From an uncultured Clostridia bacterium (GTDB lineage: Bacteria > Bacillota > Clostridia > Oscillospirales > Acutalibacteraceae), in the NCBI GenBank assembly GCA_946183365.1, contig CAMHAH010000001.1, positions 1 to 64,000 of the forward strand: a stretch of 64,000 bases of DNA, read 5' to 3'. The position numbers and the translations under genes were made by a program. The notes below the pieces were generated by a model. The model was not told where the DNA came from. It did not search any database and saw only the letters and a program-made list of their open reading frames with translations. Shown one piece after another: positions 7,786 to 17,225 of this stretch; the first letter of the stretch is position 1, and each line of letters opens with the position of its first letter.

Positions 7786-7814
7786 GATATAAGAATTATC
7801 AGGGAGGTGCAGGC

Positions 7815-8411
7815 ATGGCTTTTGATACCTTTGACGAAGGCATTTCTTTAGGCGGTATGCGCTCTAAAACCGAGATAAGGACGCTCATCTGCTATATGTT
7901 CAGGAGCGTCGGTTCGCCTATGCGCAAGGATACCGTAGTCAACGCCCTTATGGAAAAGGGCTTGGCGAATTACTTTGAGACCAGCTCGAGCTTTGACGAC
8001 CTCATAAGAAACGGCAATATTGAGCTTGTCGACGCCGATAGGGAGCTGTACTTCAACACGAGCAACGGCGACATGATCGCCACCCAGCTCGAGGACACCC
8101 TCGCCCCTACCGTCAGAGAGAGAGCCACTGAGTGCGCCCTGAGCCTGCTCAAGCAGGAACAGGTCGAGAGCGAGAACAAGGTGACCATCGCTAAATGCGA
8201 AAACGGCTTCAATGTCACCTGCTCGATATCGGGCGGCGATATGAACCTGCTCAGCTTCACCCTGTATGTGCCCGATATAACTCAGGCGAGGCTTATCAGA
8301 AAGAACTTTTATAAGGATCCCGATATGTTCTACTCGGTCATGATCGCCATGCTCACACGCAACAAGCGCGGCGTCACCGAGATACTCGACGCCCTCGGCT
8401 CGGTCATCTGA
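7815..8411 (+). CDS. DUF4364-like predicted transcriptional regulator
   Basis: A 198-residue soluble protein that resembles the DUF4364 family of Clostridia. The N-terminal ~90 residues read as a winged-helix domain (KTEIRTLICYMFRSVGSPMR, then ELYFNTSNGDMIA), followed by an alpha-beta region with the ISGGDMNLLSFTLYVPD segment. No catalytic motif is seen. It has a strong ribosome site (gggaggtg) and a consensus promoter, so it should be well expressed. The converging bofA-like gene ends 12 nt away. The family assignment is from memory of its pattern and moderately sure; the function is unknown. Confidence 0.65.
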   Translation: MAFDTFDEGISLGGMRSKTEIRTLICYMFRSVGSPMRKDTVVNALMEKGLANYFETSSSFDDLIRNGNIELVDADRELYFNTSNGDMIATQLEDTLAPTVRERATECALSLLKQEQVESENKVTIAKCENGFNVTCSISGGDMNLLSFTLYVPDITQARLIRKNFYKDPDMFYSVMIAMLTRNKRGVTEILDALGSVI

Positions 8412-8423
8412 GGTAATCCCAAC

Positions 8424-8675
8424 TCAAAGGACAGAGAGCAGAACAAGCAGCGCCGCTCCGGGTACTCCGCCCGCCGCGGACACAAGCAGCGTGAGCTTGG
8501 TAACAGGGACATATACCCCCGTGAGCCCCGAGAGCAGATCGACGCATATCAATACCGCTAACCCGAGCAGCATAGAGATCAAAGCCCTTTTGAAGGGCTT
8601 TTTCTTTTTGGCGGCGTAATGGATGAATGAAAAGACAAGAAAGGTAGAGACCGCACCGATGAATAGAAACAGCAT
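8424..8675 (-). CDS. bofA: BofA-family sigma-K checkpoint protein
   Basis: An 83-residue membrane protein with two hydrophobic hairpin segments (residues 2-20 and ~33-52) and a C-terminal amphipathic region, TKLTLLVSAAGGVPGAALLV, matching the conserved end of BofA (GxPGxxLLV). In Bacillus, BofA sits with SpoIVFA on the SpoIVFB protease and holds it inactive until SpoIVB signals. A SpoIVB gene (4.2 kb) and an M50 SpoIVFB-like gene (47.6 kb) are in this same window, which supports the call. Start after ggagttgtt. Confidence 0.75.
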   Translation of the reverse strand: MLFLFIGAVSTFLVFSFIHYAAKKKKPFKRALISMLLGLAVLICVDLLSGLTGVYVPVTKLTLLVSAAGGVPGAALLVLLSVL

Positions 8676-8702
8676 AACAACTCCATAAACAATTATCGAT
8701 TT

Positions 8703-8830
8703 CTAAACAAGAAAGCGTGCGCGTGGAGCGCGCGCTTTGCGCATAGCCATCGCCCGTGCGTATATAAAGCGCGCTATCGGGCGGGCGCTATAAATCTTTT
8801 GCTTTACGGAAACGAGAAGTTCCCTGTAAA
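8703..8830. repeat. Second dispersed intergenic repeat, copy 1
   Basis: It shares ordered blocks with 51415-51560: aaacaagaaag, tttgcgc, gcatagc and atcgc, gcgggc, then ttttgctttac..aaacgag..gtt.cct. The blocks are in the same order and orientation. It is GC-rich and self-complementary in part (gcgcgcgctttgcgc), with no ORF. Confidence 0.6.
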
Positions 8831-8831
8831 A

Positions 8832-8862
8832 CAAAAAGACTACCGGTTTTACCCGATAGTCT
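8832..8862 (-). terminator. secG terminator
   Basis: On the minus strand, a hairpin agactatcgggt/accggtagtct followed by tttttgtttt, ~27 nt after the secG stop. Confidence 0.8.
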
Positions 8863-8888
8863 ATTCTATGTTAGTTTGTCTGAAATTA

Positions 8889-9218
8889 TTATTCAGCCTG
8901 AGCTGTTGTAGCGTCCTGAGCTACCTCTGAAACAGATGTTGTATCTGTTGCGGTATCAGCTGTGTTGCTGCCGGTGGTGTAATAAGCGATGATATTAAGA
9001 GCAAGTACGATAACTACAAAACCGATAGCGAACCACTTAGTAGCGCGAGAGAGGAACGCGTCATATGAACGCGCCTTGTTCTTTGAGAAGAATGTATCGG
9101 CGCCGCCGGAAATAACGCCAACGCCCTGCTGGTTACCCTCCTGAAGAATAATAACTACAACCAATACTATAGAAGCGAGAAGAAGGAGAGCTCCTAAGAT
9201 GATCTCTACGACTGACAT
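8889..9218 (-). CDS. secG: Preprotein translocase subunit SecG
   Basis: A 109-residue SecG, the small membrane partner of SecYE. Two transmembrane segments (residues 2-23 and ~60-80) flank the typical loop with VVIILQEGNQQGVG, GGADTFFSKNKA and FLSRAT. A Thr/Asp/Ala-rich low-complexity tail follows. I use the internal ATG at 9218 because it follows aaggaag and begins directly with the first membrane helix; a longer frame upstream lacks this. It has its own promoter (TTGCAT-N17-TACAAT) and terminator. Confidence 0.93.
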   Translation of the reverse strand: MSVVEIILGALLLLASIVLVVVIILQEGNQQGVGVISGGADTFFSKNKARSYDAFLSRATKWFAIGFVVIVLALNIIAYYTTGSNTADTATDTTSVSEVAQDATTAQAE

Positions 9219-9265
9219 AATGTATCTTCCTTTCAAATGCGATAATATACTCAAATGCAAAGATT

Positions 9266-9294
9266 ATTGTATCATACAAAAATCAATAATGCAA
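9266..9294 (-). promoter_or_regulatory. secG promoter
   Basis: Minus strand TTGCAT, 17 nt, TACAAT. Confidence 0.6.
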
Positions 9295-9322
9295 GCATTT
9301 TTTGACATTATCTGAAATTTTG

Positions 9323-11563
9323 TCATATTATCGATAGCTGCTCAGCCTCATCCTCAGCCGACGGCAGCGCTCCCGCGGCGGGCAGGGTGCGTGTACGGTA
9401 GCGCGAGGGCTTAGAGAACCTGCCCTCTTCATACGGAGCTATAGACATCACGCGGTGACCCTTTCTCAGCTTCATTACCGCTACGCCCTGAGTGTTCTTA
9501 GTGGTCTTGGGAGCTACGGCGCCGCTGTGGAAGAGCAGCATACGGCCCGCGGAGGAAGTGAGCAGAAAATCTCTGTCTGCCTTGCAATAATCTATACCCG
9601 CGAGCGGTGATTTATCCGAATAAGCGTTGATGAGCTTCTTGCGGTTGGTCTTGGTCTCATAGGCGTTCAGCGGAACCTTAGCCACCTTGCCGTTCTCAAA
9701 GGCAAACAGCATATAACCGCTGTAGTCTTTGGTCTTGAGCACAAATACCGCCTTTTCGCCCTCGTCCATGCCGAGCCTCGCGGGGATATACTCGCCGTAA
9801 GCGCTCGCCTTGGTATCGGCGATCTCGCTGACCTTGGTCTTGTATACCTGACATCTGTCGGTAAAGAACAGCAGATCGGTGTTGTTGGTGGTCTCGGTAG
9901 TATAGACGATCTCGTCGTCGTCCTTGAGCTTCTGCTCGCCGCTCATCCTAAGGCTCTGGGGAGTTATCTTCTTGAAGTAGCCCTCCTTAGTGAAGAACAG
10001 GTGGACGGGATAATCGGGTATCTCCTCTTCGATATTGACGTCGGCGGGGATATCGTCGACATGGAGCAGCGGACAGAGGCGGTCCTTGCCGTATTTATCG
10101 GCGACCTCTTTGAGCTCTTTGACGATGATAGTCTTTACGCGCGCCTTTGAGTTGAGGATAGCCTCAAGCTCCTCTATATCCTTGATTAGCTGTTCTATCT
10201 CGGCTGTACGCTTCAAGATATATTCACGGTTGAGGTGTCTGAGCTTTATCTCAGCTACATACTCAGCCTGTATCTTGTCTATTCCGAAGCCGATCATCAG
10301 GTTTGGTACTACCTCAGCCTCCTCCTCGGTCTCGCGGACTATTTTTATCGCCTTATCGATATCGAGCAGTATCAGCTTCAAGCCCTCTAACAGATGGAGC
10401 TTATCCTGCTTTTTATGCAGGTCGAAATAGGTGCGTCTGCGTATGCACTCTATGCGGAAGGCGATCCACTCGCTCAGTATCTCCCCTACCCCAAGGGTCA
10501 TCGGCACGCCGCCGATAAGGATATTGAAGTTGCAAGAGAAGCCGTCTTCGAGGGTGGTATGCTTATAGAGCTTCTGCATGAGCTTGTCGGGGTCGGTACC
10601 GCGCTTGAGATCTATCGTGATCTTCATGCCGTCAATACCCGTCTCGTCACGGATATCGGATATCTCCTTTATCTTGCCGTTCTTGACAAGATCGATAACT
10701 CTCTCGATGATGATCTCGGTAGTTGTGGTAGGCGGGATATGGGTGATATCTATGCAGTTCTGCTTTTTGTCGTACTCATATATAGAGCGTACCTTGATAG
10801 AACCGCGGCCTGTGCGGTAGACCTCGCGGATAGTCTCTTCGTTATAGATTATCTGAGCTCCTCCCGAGAAATCGGGAGCAGGCAGAGTGGATATGATATC
10901 GTGATCCTTATCTCTTATCAGAGCGGCAGTGGTCTCGCATATCTCTCTTAAGTTGAATGAGCAGATATTCGACGCCATACCTACCGCTATACCGGTATTG
11001 GCGTTGACCAGTACCGACGGGAATGAAGCCGGCAGCAGGGTCGGCTCCTTCATGGTATTGTCGTAGTTATCGACGAAGTCAACGGTATCCTTGTCGATAT
11101 CCTTGAACAGCTCGTTGCATATCGGGTCGAGCTTGGCCTCGGTATAACGTGAAGCCGCCCACGCCATATCGCGCGAGTAGAATTTACCGAAGTTGCCCTT
11201 GCTGTCGACATACGGGTGCAAGAGAGCCTCATAACCGCGGCTCAGACGCACCATGGTGTCATAGATAGCGCTGTCGCCGTGGGGGTTGAGCTTCATGGTA
11301 GCGCCGACTATGTTAGCCGACTTTGTACGCGCTCCTGTCAGCAGACCCATCTTATACATCGTATAAAGCAGCTTGCGGTGAGAGGGCTTGAAGCCGTCTA
11401 TCTCGGGGATAGCTCTCGACATGATAACGCTCATCGCGTAGGGCATGAAGTTCTCTTCGATAGTCGAGGCTATTCGCTGCTCTACTATATCTCCCGCTCC
11501 CGCGATAACGCCGTTCGCTATCGGTCTTACGGCGGGCTGTTTTGTCTGTTTTTTCTTTGCCAT
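9323..11563 (-). CDS. parC: Type II topoisomerase subunit A (ParC/GyrA-like, second type)
   Basis: A 746-residue DNA-cleaving subunit of a topoisomerase IV/gyrase-like enzyme. The winged-helix region holds NPHGDSAIYDTMVRLS (the quinolone-resistance region) and the catalytic tyrosine in AASRYTEAKL (~138). Then come the tower, the coiled-coil DNA gate (~400-490) and a short C-terminal beta-propeller region (~510-720). I see no GyrA-box (QRRGGKG), which favours a decatenating ParC-type enzyme. Paired with the B-type subunit 49 nt upstream and read in the same direction, so the two are co-transcribed. It is likely in addition to the housekeeping gyrAB, which is not in this window. Confidence 0.88.
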   Translation of the reverse strand: MAKKKQTKQPAVRPIANGVIAGAGDIVEQRIASTIEENFMPYAMSVIMSRAIPEIDGFKPSHRKLLYTMYKMGLLTGARTKSANIVGATMKLNPHGDSAIYDTMVRLSRGYEALLHPYVDSKGNFGKFYSRDMAWAASRYTEAKLDPICNELFKDIDKDTVDFVDNYDNTMKEPTLLPASFPSVLVNANTGIAVGMASNICSFNLREICETTAALIRDKDHDIISTLPAPDFSGGAQIIYNEETIREVYRTGRGSIKVRSIYEYDKKQNCIDITHIPPTTTTEIIIERVIDLVKNGKIKEISDIRDETGIDGMKITIDLKRGTDPDKLMQKLYKHTTLEDGFSCNFNILIGGVPMTLGVGEILSEWIAFRIECIRRRTYFDLHKKQDKLHLLEGLKLILLDIDKAIKIVRETEEEAEVVPNLMIGFGIDKIQAEYVAEIKLRHLNREYILKRTAEIEQLIKDIEELEAILNSKARVKTIIVKELKEVADKYGKDRLCPLLHVDDIPADVNIEEEIPDYPVHLFFTKEGYFKKITPQSLRMSGEQKLKDDDEIVYTTETTNNTDLLFFTDRCQVYKTKVSEIADTKASAYGEYIPARLGMDEGEKAVFVLKTKDYSGYMLFAFENGKVAKVPLNAYETKTNRKKLINAYSDKSPLAGIDYCKADRDFLLTSSAGRMLLFHSGAVAPKTTKNTQGVAVMKLRKGHRVMSIAPYEEGRFSKPSRYRTRTLPAAGALPSAEDEAEQLSII

Positions 11564-11612
11564 ATTATATTCCTTATCACTTATTCAGCCTTATCTTTAA
11601 GAGGAAGGCCGG

Positions 11613-13613
11613 TTACGATACATCGAGGTTATCGGTATAATTCGCGCCGAACTCTACTATAAAGTCCTTTCTGCCCTGCAGGTTATCGCCGAGCAGTACG
11701 TCGAATATATGCGCCGTGCGCTCTATGTCGTCGGGCATGACCTTGATAAGACGGCGGGTCTCGGGGTTCATCGTTGTCAGGCTCATCATATCGGGCTCGT
11801 TCTCACCCAGACCCTTTGAGCGCTGGATAGTGAACTTAGAGTTGCCTATCTCGTTTATATACTTCTCTTTCTCAGCCTCGGTATAGGCGAAATAGACCTT
11901 ATCCTTGGCGGTTATCTCATAAAGCGGAGACTCGGCTATGAACACCTTACCCTCCTTTATCAGATCGGGAGTGAGGCGGTAGATCATAGTCAGCAGCATT
12001 GTGCGGATATGGAAGCCGTCAACGTCGGCATCGGTACAGATGATGACCTTGTTCCAACGCAGATTGTCGATATTGAAGGCGTTGATATCCTTCTTCTTCG
12101 ACTTAGCCTTGGCGGTATCGACCTGTACTCCGCAGCCGAGTATCTTTATAAGGTCTGTGATTATCTCGCTCTTGAAGATACGGTCATAATCGACCTTGAG
12201 GCAGTTGAGTATCTTGCCGCGGATAGGCATGATCGCCTGAAAATCGGGGTTGCGAGCCTGTACGCACGCGCCCTTAGCCGAGTCGCCCTCTACTATGAAC
12301 AGCTCTCGCTCCTCGACGTTCTTTGAGCGGCAGTCGGTGAACTTGGCTATCTTAGAGGTGATATCCATGTTCGCTGTCAGGTTCTTCTTGATGCGCACAC
12401 GGGTCTTTTCGGCGTCCTCTCGAGAGCGCTTATTGATGAGCACCTGGTTTGCTATCTTCTCGGCCTCAAGGGGGTTCTCGATGAAGTAGACCTCGAGCTG
12501 GTGACGCAGGAAGTCGGTCATAGCGTCCTGGATACCCTTGTTGGTGATAGCGAGCTTGGTCTGGTTCGCGTAGGAGGTGACGGAAGAGAATGACGAGATA
12601 ACGATGACAAGACAATCCGCTACGTCGTCATATTTGATCTTGCTCTCATTCTTGTTGTATTTATTCTGAGCCTTGAGATAGTTGTCTATCTGATATACAA
12701 AGGCGTTTCTGACAGCCTTATCGGGTGAGCCGCCGTGCTCAAGCCACGAAGAGTTGTGATAATACTCGGTGACCGCGGTCTTGTTTGAAAAGGCAAGGGC
12801 TACGTTTATCTTGCACTTATACTCGTCCTTATCCTCACGGTCGCGGCACATACGCTCGCCGTTCCACGACTGGACGGTGGTGAAGCCCTCTTCGCCTATC
12901 AGCTCCGCTACATGGTCGGCGATACCGTTCTCATAATAGAATTCCTCAGTCTCAAAGGAACGACCCGCCTGCTTGCGAAAGATGAATTTTATGCCGGGAT
13001 TGACGATAGCCTGACGGCGTATCATCTCAGTGAAGAATTCAGGTTCCATCTTGATATCGGTAAAGACCTCGAGATCGGGCTTCCAGCGTATTTTAGAGCC
13101 CGTGTCTCTGCCGCTGTAATCAACTGATTGTAAGCCGCCGATATTCTCGCCCTTCTCAAAATGGAGGGTGTATTTCTTATGGTCGCGCTTTATCTCTGCG
13201 TCCATATACTCGGACGCGCACTGGGTCGCGCACAGTCCCAGACCGTTGAGACCGAGAGAGAACTCGTAGTTCTCGCCGCTGGTATTGTTATACTTACCGC
13301 CTGCGTACATCTCACAGAACAGGAGCCTCCAGTTATATTCATCTTCAGCCTTGTTGTAATCTACAGGGATACCTCTGCCGTGATCCTCGATCTCGACCGA
13401 GCCGTCGTTATAAACGGTGAGCACGATCTCTTTACCGTAGCCCTCACGGGCTTCGTCGATCGAGTTTGAGAGTATCTCGAATACGCTGTGCTGACAGCCC
13501 TCGATACCGTCGGAACCGAAGATTACCGCGGGGCGCTTGCGCACACGGTCGGCGCCCTTCAGTGAAGCGATACTGTCGTTGCCGTATTCAACCTTTTTCT
13601 TTGCTTTTGCCAT
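11613..13613 (-). CDS. parE: Type II topoisomerase subunit B (ParE/GyrB-like, second type)
   Basis: A 666-residue ATPase subunit. The GHKL ATP site is visible (ILSNSIDEAREG, EDHGRGIPV, LNGLGLCATQCASEY), followed by the transducer domain. The TOPRIM domain reads ELFIVEGDSAKGACVQARN where the classical form is EGDSAGGSAKQ, and ICTDADVDGFHIRTMLLT carries the metal-binding DAD motif. IQRSKGLGENEPDMM closes the catalytic core. The altered EGDSA motif marks it as a divergent branch common in Clostridia. The start follows aaggtg. It lies between uvrB and parC on the same strand. Confidence 0.88.
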   Translation of the reverse strand: MAKAKKKVEYGNDSIASLKGADRVRKRPAVIFGSDGIEGCQHSVFEILSNSIDEAREGYGKEIVLTVYNDGSVEIEDHGRGIPVDYNKAEDEYNWRLLFCEMYAGGKYNNTSGENYEFSLGLNGLGLCATQCASEYMDAEIKRDHKKYTLHFEKGENIGGLQSVDYSGRDTGSKIRWKPDLEVFTDIKMEPEFFTEMIRRQAIVNPGIKFIFRKQAGRSFETEEFYYENGIADHVAELIGEEGFTTVQSWNGERMCRDREDKDEYKCKINVALAFSNKTAVTEYYHNSSWLEHGGSPDKAVRNAFVYQIDNYLKAQNKYNKNESKIKYDDVADCLVIVISSFSSVTSYANQTKLAITNKGIQDAMTDFLRHQLEVYFIENPLEAEKIANQVLINKRSREDAEKTRVRIKKNLTANMDITSKIAKFTDCRSKNVEERELFIVEGDSAKGACVQARNPDFQAIMPIRGKILNCLKVDYDRIFKSEIITDLIKILGCGVQVDTAKAKSKKKDINAFNIDNLRWNKVIICTDADVDGFHIRTMLLTMIYRLTPDLIKEGKVFIAESPLYEITAKDKVYFAYTEAEKEKYINEIGNSKFTIQRSKGLGENEPDMMSLTTMNPETRRLIKVMPDDIERTAHIFDVLLGDNLQGRKDFIVEFGANYTDNLDVS

Positions 13614-13684
13614 ATTTTCACCTTGGTTTCTGTTTTATTGCCTTTTGATAACAAACAATGCTTTTGTCGCTTATGAAGGCTCTT

Positions 13685-15646
13685 TTATTTAACACCCTTG
13701 AGTTTCTTTATCTGGTCGCGCAGGAAAGCGGCGTGTTCGAACTCAAGCAGCTTTGACGCGGCGTGCATCTCCTTGGTGAGCTGCTTTATCATCTCATTGC
13801 GCTGCTCGCGCGACATACGTCCGACAAGCTCCATTTCCTCGTCGGTATGGGTGGATATCTCTATTATATCGTTGACCTTTTTGATGATGGTCTGAGGGGT
13901 TATGCCGTGCTCCTCGTTATACTTCTGCTGTATACCTCGGCGGCGGTTGGTCTCGACGATGGTATTCTTCATCGACTCGGTTACGCTGTCGGCATACATG
14001 ATTACCGTGCCGTCGGCGTTTCGGGCGGCTCTGCCGACCGTCTGGATAAGCGAGCGCTCAGATCTTAAGAAGCCCTCTTTATCAGCGTCGAGTATCGCGA
14101 CCAGAGAGACCTCGGGGATATCGAGACCCTCTCTTAAGAGGTTGATACCGACAAGCACATCGAATTTGCCCAGACGCAGGTCGCGAACGATCTCCATACG
14201 CTTGACCGTATCTATATCGTGGTGCATATAACGCACCTTGATATCCATGCTCTCGAGGTATTCGGTCAGATCCTCAGCCATCTTCTTTGTAAGGGTGGTG
14301 ACCAAAACGCGCTGACCCTTCTCGGTGCGCATATTTATCTCAGATATAAGGTCGTCGAGCTGACCCTCGGTAGGTCTGACGGATATCTCGGGATCAAGCA
14401 GTCCCGTAGGTCTGATGATCTGCTCAGCTACCACGGCGCTCTTCTCGAGCTCGAGGTCTCCCGGCGTAGCGCTGACGAACACCGCCTGATTAAGTCTCTC
14501 ATAAAACTCGTCGAAGTTCAAGGGTCGGTTATCGTAAGCCGACGGCAGACGGAAGCCGTAATCTATAAGGCTCTTTTTGCGGGCGTGATCGCCGCCGTAC
14601 ATACCGCGAACCTGCGGCAGGGTTACGTGGCTCTCGTCCACGAACAACAAGAAATCCTTGGGGAAATAGTCAAGGAGCGTGAACGGAGCCGAGCCGGGAG
14701 CTCTGCCCGACAATACGCGGGAGTAGTTCTCAACGCCGGGACATATCCCTATCTCCTGCAGCATCTCGATATCGTAATGGGTGCGCTGTTCGATACGCTG
14801 AGCCTCGAGCAGTTTACCGTTCTCTCTGAAATACTTCAGCCGTTCTTCAAGCTCTCTTTCAAGCTCCGCTATGGCTCTGGTCATCTTGTCGCCGTCAACT
14901 ATATAATGCGAGGCGGGATAAATAGCCGCGTGTCTGAGAGTAGCTATCAGCTCGCCTGTAAGGGGATTGATCTCGGTGATCCTGTCTATCTCGTCGCCGA
15001 AGAACTCAACTCTGATAACGCGATCGGATGAAGCGGCAGGAAATATCTCTACTATATCTCCTCTTACCCTGAACTTATCGCGAACAAAGTTGATATCGTT
15101 GCGCTCATACTGCAGCTCAATCAGCTTGCGGATGAGGTCGTCACGGCTCTTCTCCATACCGGGGCGCAGCGAGATGACCATGTTGCGGTAATCTATCGGG
15201 TCGCCGAGCGAATAGATGCACGATACAGAAGCGACTATAATGACGTCTCTGCGCTCCGACAGCGCCAGAGTAGCGCTGTGTCTGAGCTTATCTATCTCAT
15301 CATTGATAGCCGAGTCCTTCTCTATATAGGTATCACTCTGAGGAATATAAGCCTCGGGCTGGTAATAATCGTAATATGATACAAAATACTCGACCGCGTT
15401 CTCAGGGAAAAACTCCTTGAACTCAGAACAAAGCTGAGCGGCGAGGGTCTTGTTGTGGGCGAGTATCAAGGTAGGTCGGTTGACCTGAGCGATGATGTTC
15501 GCCATAGTAAAGGTCTTGCCCGAGCCCGTAACGCCGAGCAGGGTCTGTTCACGATTGCCCGCGTTTATGCTGTCGACGAGCTTTTGGATGGCGGCGGGCT
15601 GGTCGCCGGTAGGCTGATATTCAGATACGAGTTTGAATTTATCCAT
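13685..15646 (-). CDS. uvrB: Excinuclease ABC subunit B
   Basis: A 653-residue DNA helicase-like damage verifier of nucleotide excision repair, working with UvrA and UvrC. Motifs: Walker [11 protein letters not shown] (~residue 40), the beta-hairpin region [20 protein letters not shown], helicase motif II DESHV, motifs V and VI ([28 protein letters not shown]), and the C-terminal UVR motif that binds UvrC (~615-650). Normal length. Start after aaaggtg. It is 21 nt downstream of radC and upstream of parE, forming a DNA-maintenance run. Confidence 0.97.
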   Translation of the reverse strand: MDKFKLVSEYQPTGDQPAAIQKLVDSINAGNREQTLLGVTGSGKTFTMANIIAQVNRPTLILAHNKTLAAQLCSEFKEFFPENAVEYFVSYYDYYQPEAYIPQSDTYIEKDSAINDEIDKLRHSATLALSERRDVIIVASVSCIYSLGDPIDYRNMVISLRPGMEKSRDDLIRKLIELQYERNDINFVRDKFRVRGDIVEIFPAASSDRVIRVEFFGDEIDRITEINPLTGELIATLRHAAIYPASHYIVDGDKMTRAIAELERELEERLKYFRENGKLLEAQRIEQRTHYDIEMLQEIGICPGVENYSRVLSGRAPGSAPFTLLDYFPKDFLLFVDESHVTLPQVRGMYGGDHARKKSLIDYGFRLPSAYDNRPLNFDEFYERLNQAVFVSATPGDLELEKSAVVAEQIIRPTGLLDPEISVRPTEGQLDDLISEINMRTEKGQRVLVTTLTKKMAEDLTEYLESMDIKVRYMHHDIDTVKRMEIVRDLRLGKFDVLVGINLLREGLDIPEVSLVAILDADKEGFLRSERSLIQTVGRAARNADGTVIMYADSVTESMKNTIVETNRRRGIQQKYNEEHGITPQTIIKKVNDIIEISTHTDEEMELVGRMSREQRNEMIKQLTKEMHAASKLLEFEHAAFLRDQIKKLKGVK

Positions 15647-15667
15647 AAAACACCTTTGGTAATTAAA

Positions 15668-16345
15668 CTATATCATTCCGCACTCCGCCAGCGATACGCA
15701 ATCGTGGTCAGCGACAATATAATGGTCGAGCAGAGATACGCCGACAAGCGACAAAGCCTTTTTGACGTCTCTGGTAAAGTAGATATCCTCTTTAGACGGC
15801 AGAGCGAGGCCGCTGGGGTGGTTATGAGCGATAAACGCCGAGTACGCGGTATAATTCAGCGCGAGGCTGACTATCTTGCGTATAGATATACCGGCTGAGT
15901 CGAGATCGCCCGTGCTTATCATCGAGCTGAATACCTCTTTGCCTTTCTTATCGAGCAGCACAAGGAGTATGTTCTCTTCCTTCTCATATCCGATAAATCT
16001 GTCTACTATATACTCGGGAGCGCGGGTCAGGTCAAACACCCTGTCGGGATTATCATACTTATCCATGAGATACAGGCGGGTAACGTCGGGAAACAGCCTC
16101 AGATACTGAGCCTGATGCTGAGTAAGCCCTGCGTTCATCAAAGCCTCTAAAGAAGCGTCGAATACCGCCGACAGAGAGCCGAACTTATCAAGCAGGTTCT
16201 TAGCTATGTCATTAGTATTGCGCTGAGGTATCGCGTAATACAAAAGTATCTCGAGCACCTCATGCGCTTCAAAGGCGTCGAGCCCCTGCTCAAGCAGTTT
16301 CTTTTTCATTCTGGCGCGGTGTCCGCTGTGATCGGCTTTCTGCAT
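15668..16345 (-). CDS. radC: RadC/JAB-domain protein
   Basis: A 225-residue RadC-family protein. The N-terminal helix-hairpin-helix region (residues 8-80) includes EVLEILLYYAIPQRNTNDIA. The C-terminal JAB/JAMM domain carries the zinc-binding signature AHNHPSG...PSKED (~170-186). The family's biochemical role is unsettled; it is named for DNA repair but probably not directly involved. I take the ATG at 16345, which has gagggg 8 nt upstream, over an upstream TTG overlapping that site. The promoter TTGCAA-N17-TAAAAT lies ~100 nt upstream, and this is probably the first gene of the radC-uvrB-parE-parC run. Confidence 0.9.
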   Translation of the reverse strand: MQKADHSGHRARMKKKLLEQGLDAFEAHEVLEILLYYAIPQRNTNDIAKNLLDKFGSLSAVFDASLEALMNAGLTQHQAQYLRLFPDVTRLYLMDKYDNPDRVFDLTRAPEYIVDRFIGYEKEENILLVLLDKKGKEVFSSMISTGDLDSAGISIRKIVSLALNYTAYSAFIAHNHPSGLALPSKEDIYFTRDVKKALSLVGVSLLDHYIVADHDCVSLAECGMI

Positions 16346-16446
16346 TATTGTACCCCTCAAACGAAATATGATGATCGTCGTATCAAACGGAAAATGCCTA
16401 TGGTTATAAATAACGGCAAAACCCTATATGTAGCCATTATATATAG

Positions 16447-16475
16447 ATTTTATCACAAATTATGGTGGATTGCAA
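16447..16475 (-). promoter_or_regulatory. radC promoter
   Basis: Minus strand TTGCAA, 17 nt, TAAAAT. The rest of 16346-16556 holds no gene. Confidence 0.6.
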
Positions 16476-16556
16476 GAATTATGATCGTTTTTTTACACAT
16501 ACGAACACAGCAAGTTATCATTGAGCGGTTACAGCTGTTTTCTTAAAAGTAAGAAA

Positions 16557-16588
16557 GGCAAGACTTCTGATATGTCAGAAATCTTGCC
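16557..16588 (-). terminator. Terminator at the end of the SipW locus
   Basis: A long stem ggcaagacttctgata/tgtcagaaatcttgcc (one mismatch), followed on the minus strand by tttcttactttt. It ends the 22-kb minus-strand locus. Confidence 0.75.
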
Positions 16589-16606
16589 AAAGCATTTTCA
16601 ATTCAG

Positions 16607-17212
16607 TTACTTTTTCTTTTTAGAACGCTTTTTACCTGCGCTGTTAGATAAGTCGGCAGCTTTAATATCCATTTCTACACTGTCCTCGACCTTTTTATAT
16701 CCTATGATCAGAGAGATTATCTCATAACCGAACAAAATCATGATAATCAGAATAAAAATAATCAAACCTGTCGGAGAAAGGAAAAACGTATACGCCTTAT
16801 TCAGGAACGAAAGCTTAGTGATATACTTTCCTTTTACCTGAGAGAAAGATATTTCGGGATCAGGTATCGCTCCCTCGGCGACTCCCTGAGTAGACAGAAC
16901 AGTATCACCGCCGGAAGAATGCGGCGCAGTTATGACGCTGTGCGTTATCAGCATACCGTCATAATTTCCCTCATCACCGAGGTAAGTAATTATATCGCCG
17001 ACCTTTATTTCATCAGCATCGACTTTGTGAGAAAGAATGACATCCCCGACTTCAAGCACCGGAGACATACTGCCGGATGATATCCTGTAAACCTGATAAC
17101 CAAATAATTCAGGTACACCGCCCGAAGCTCGTGTTAAAAAAACCGCTATAACAATAATTATCAGCACAATCAATAAAACTGTGCTGATAATATTGATAAT
17201 CTTTTTGACCAA
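16607..17212 (-). CDS. SipW-type signal peptidase I (first)
   Basis: A 201-residue membrane signal peptidase of the SipW/ER type (Ser-His rather than Ser-Lys). N-terminal membrane helix (residues 5-27), the catalytic Ser in SSGSMSPVLEVGD (~45-57), GDIITY, and the His in MLITHSVI. A second membrane helix lies near 150-170, and the tail is Lys/Arg-rich (KKRSKKKK). SipW-type enzymes process TasA-like substrates whose signal ends in a TYAWF-type pattern, as carried by many proteins upstream in this locus. The start is TTG after gaggag with 9-nt spacing. It is the last gene of the locus, 13 nt after the 203-residue protein. Confidence 0.88.
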   Translation of the reverse strand: MVKKIINIISTVLLIVLIIIVIAVFLTRASGGVPELFGYQVYRISSGSMSPVLEVGDVILSHKVDADEIKVGDIITYLGDEGNYDGMLITHSVITAPHSSGGDTVLSTQGVAEGAIPDPEISFSQVKGKYITKLSFLNKAYTFFLSPTGLIIFILIIMILFGYEIISLIIGYKKVEDSVEMDIKAADLSNSAGKKRSKKKK

Positions 17213-17225
17213 ATCAAAATACTCC

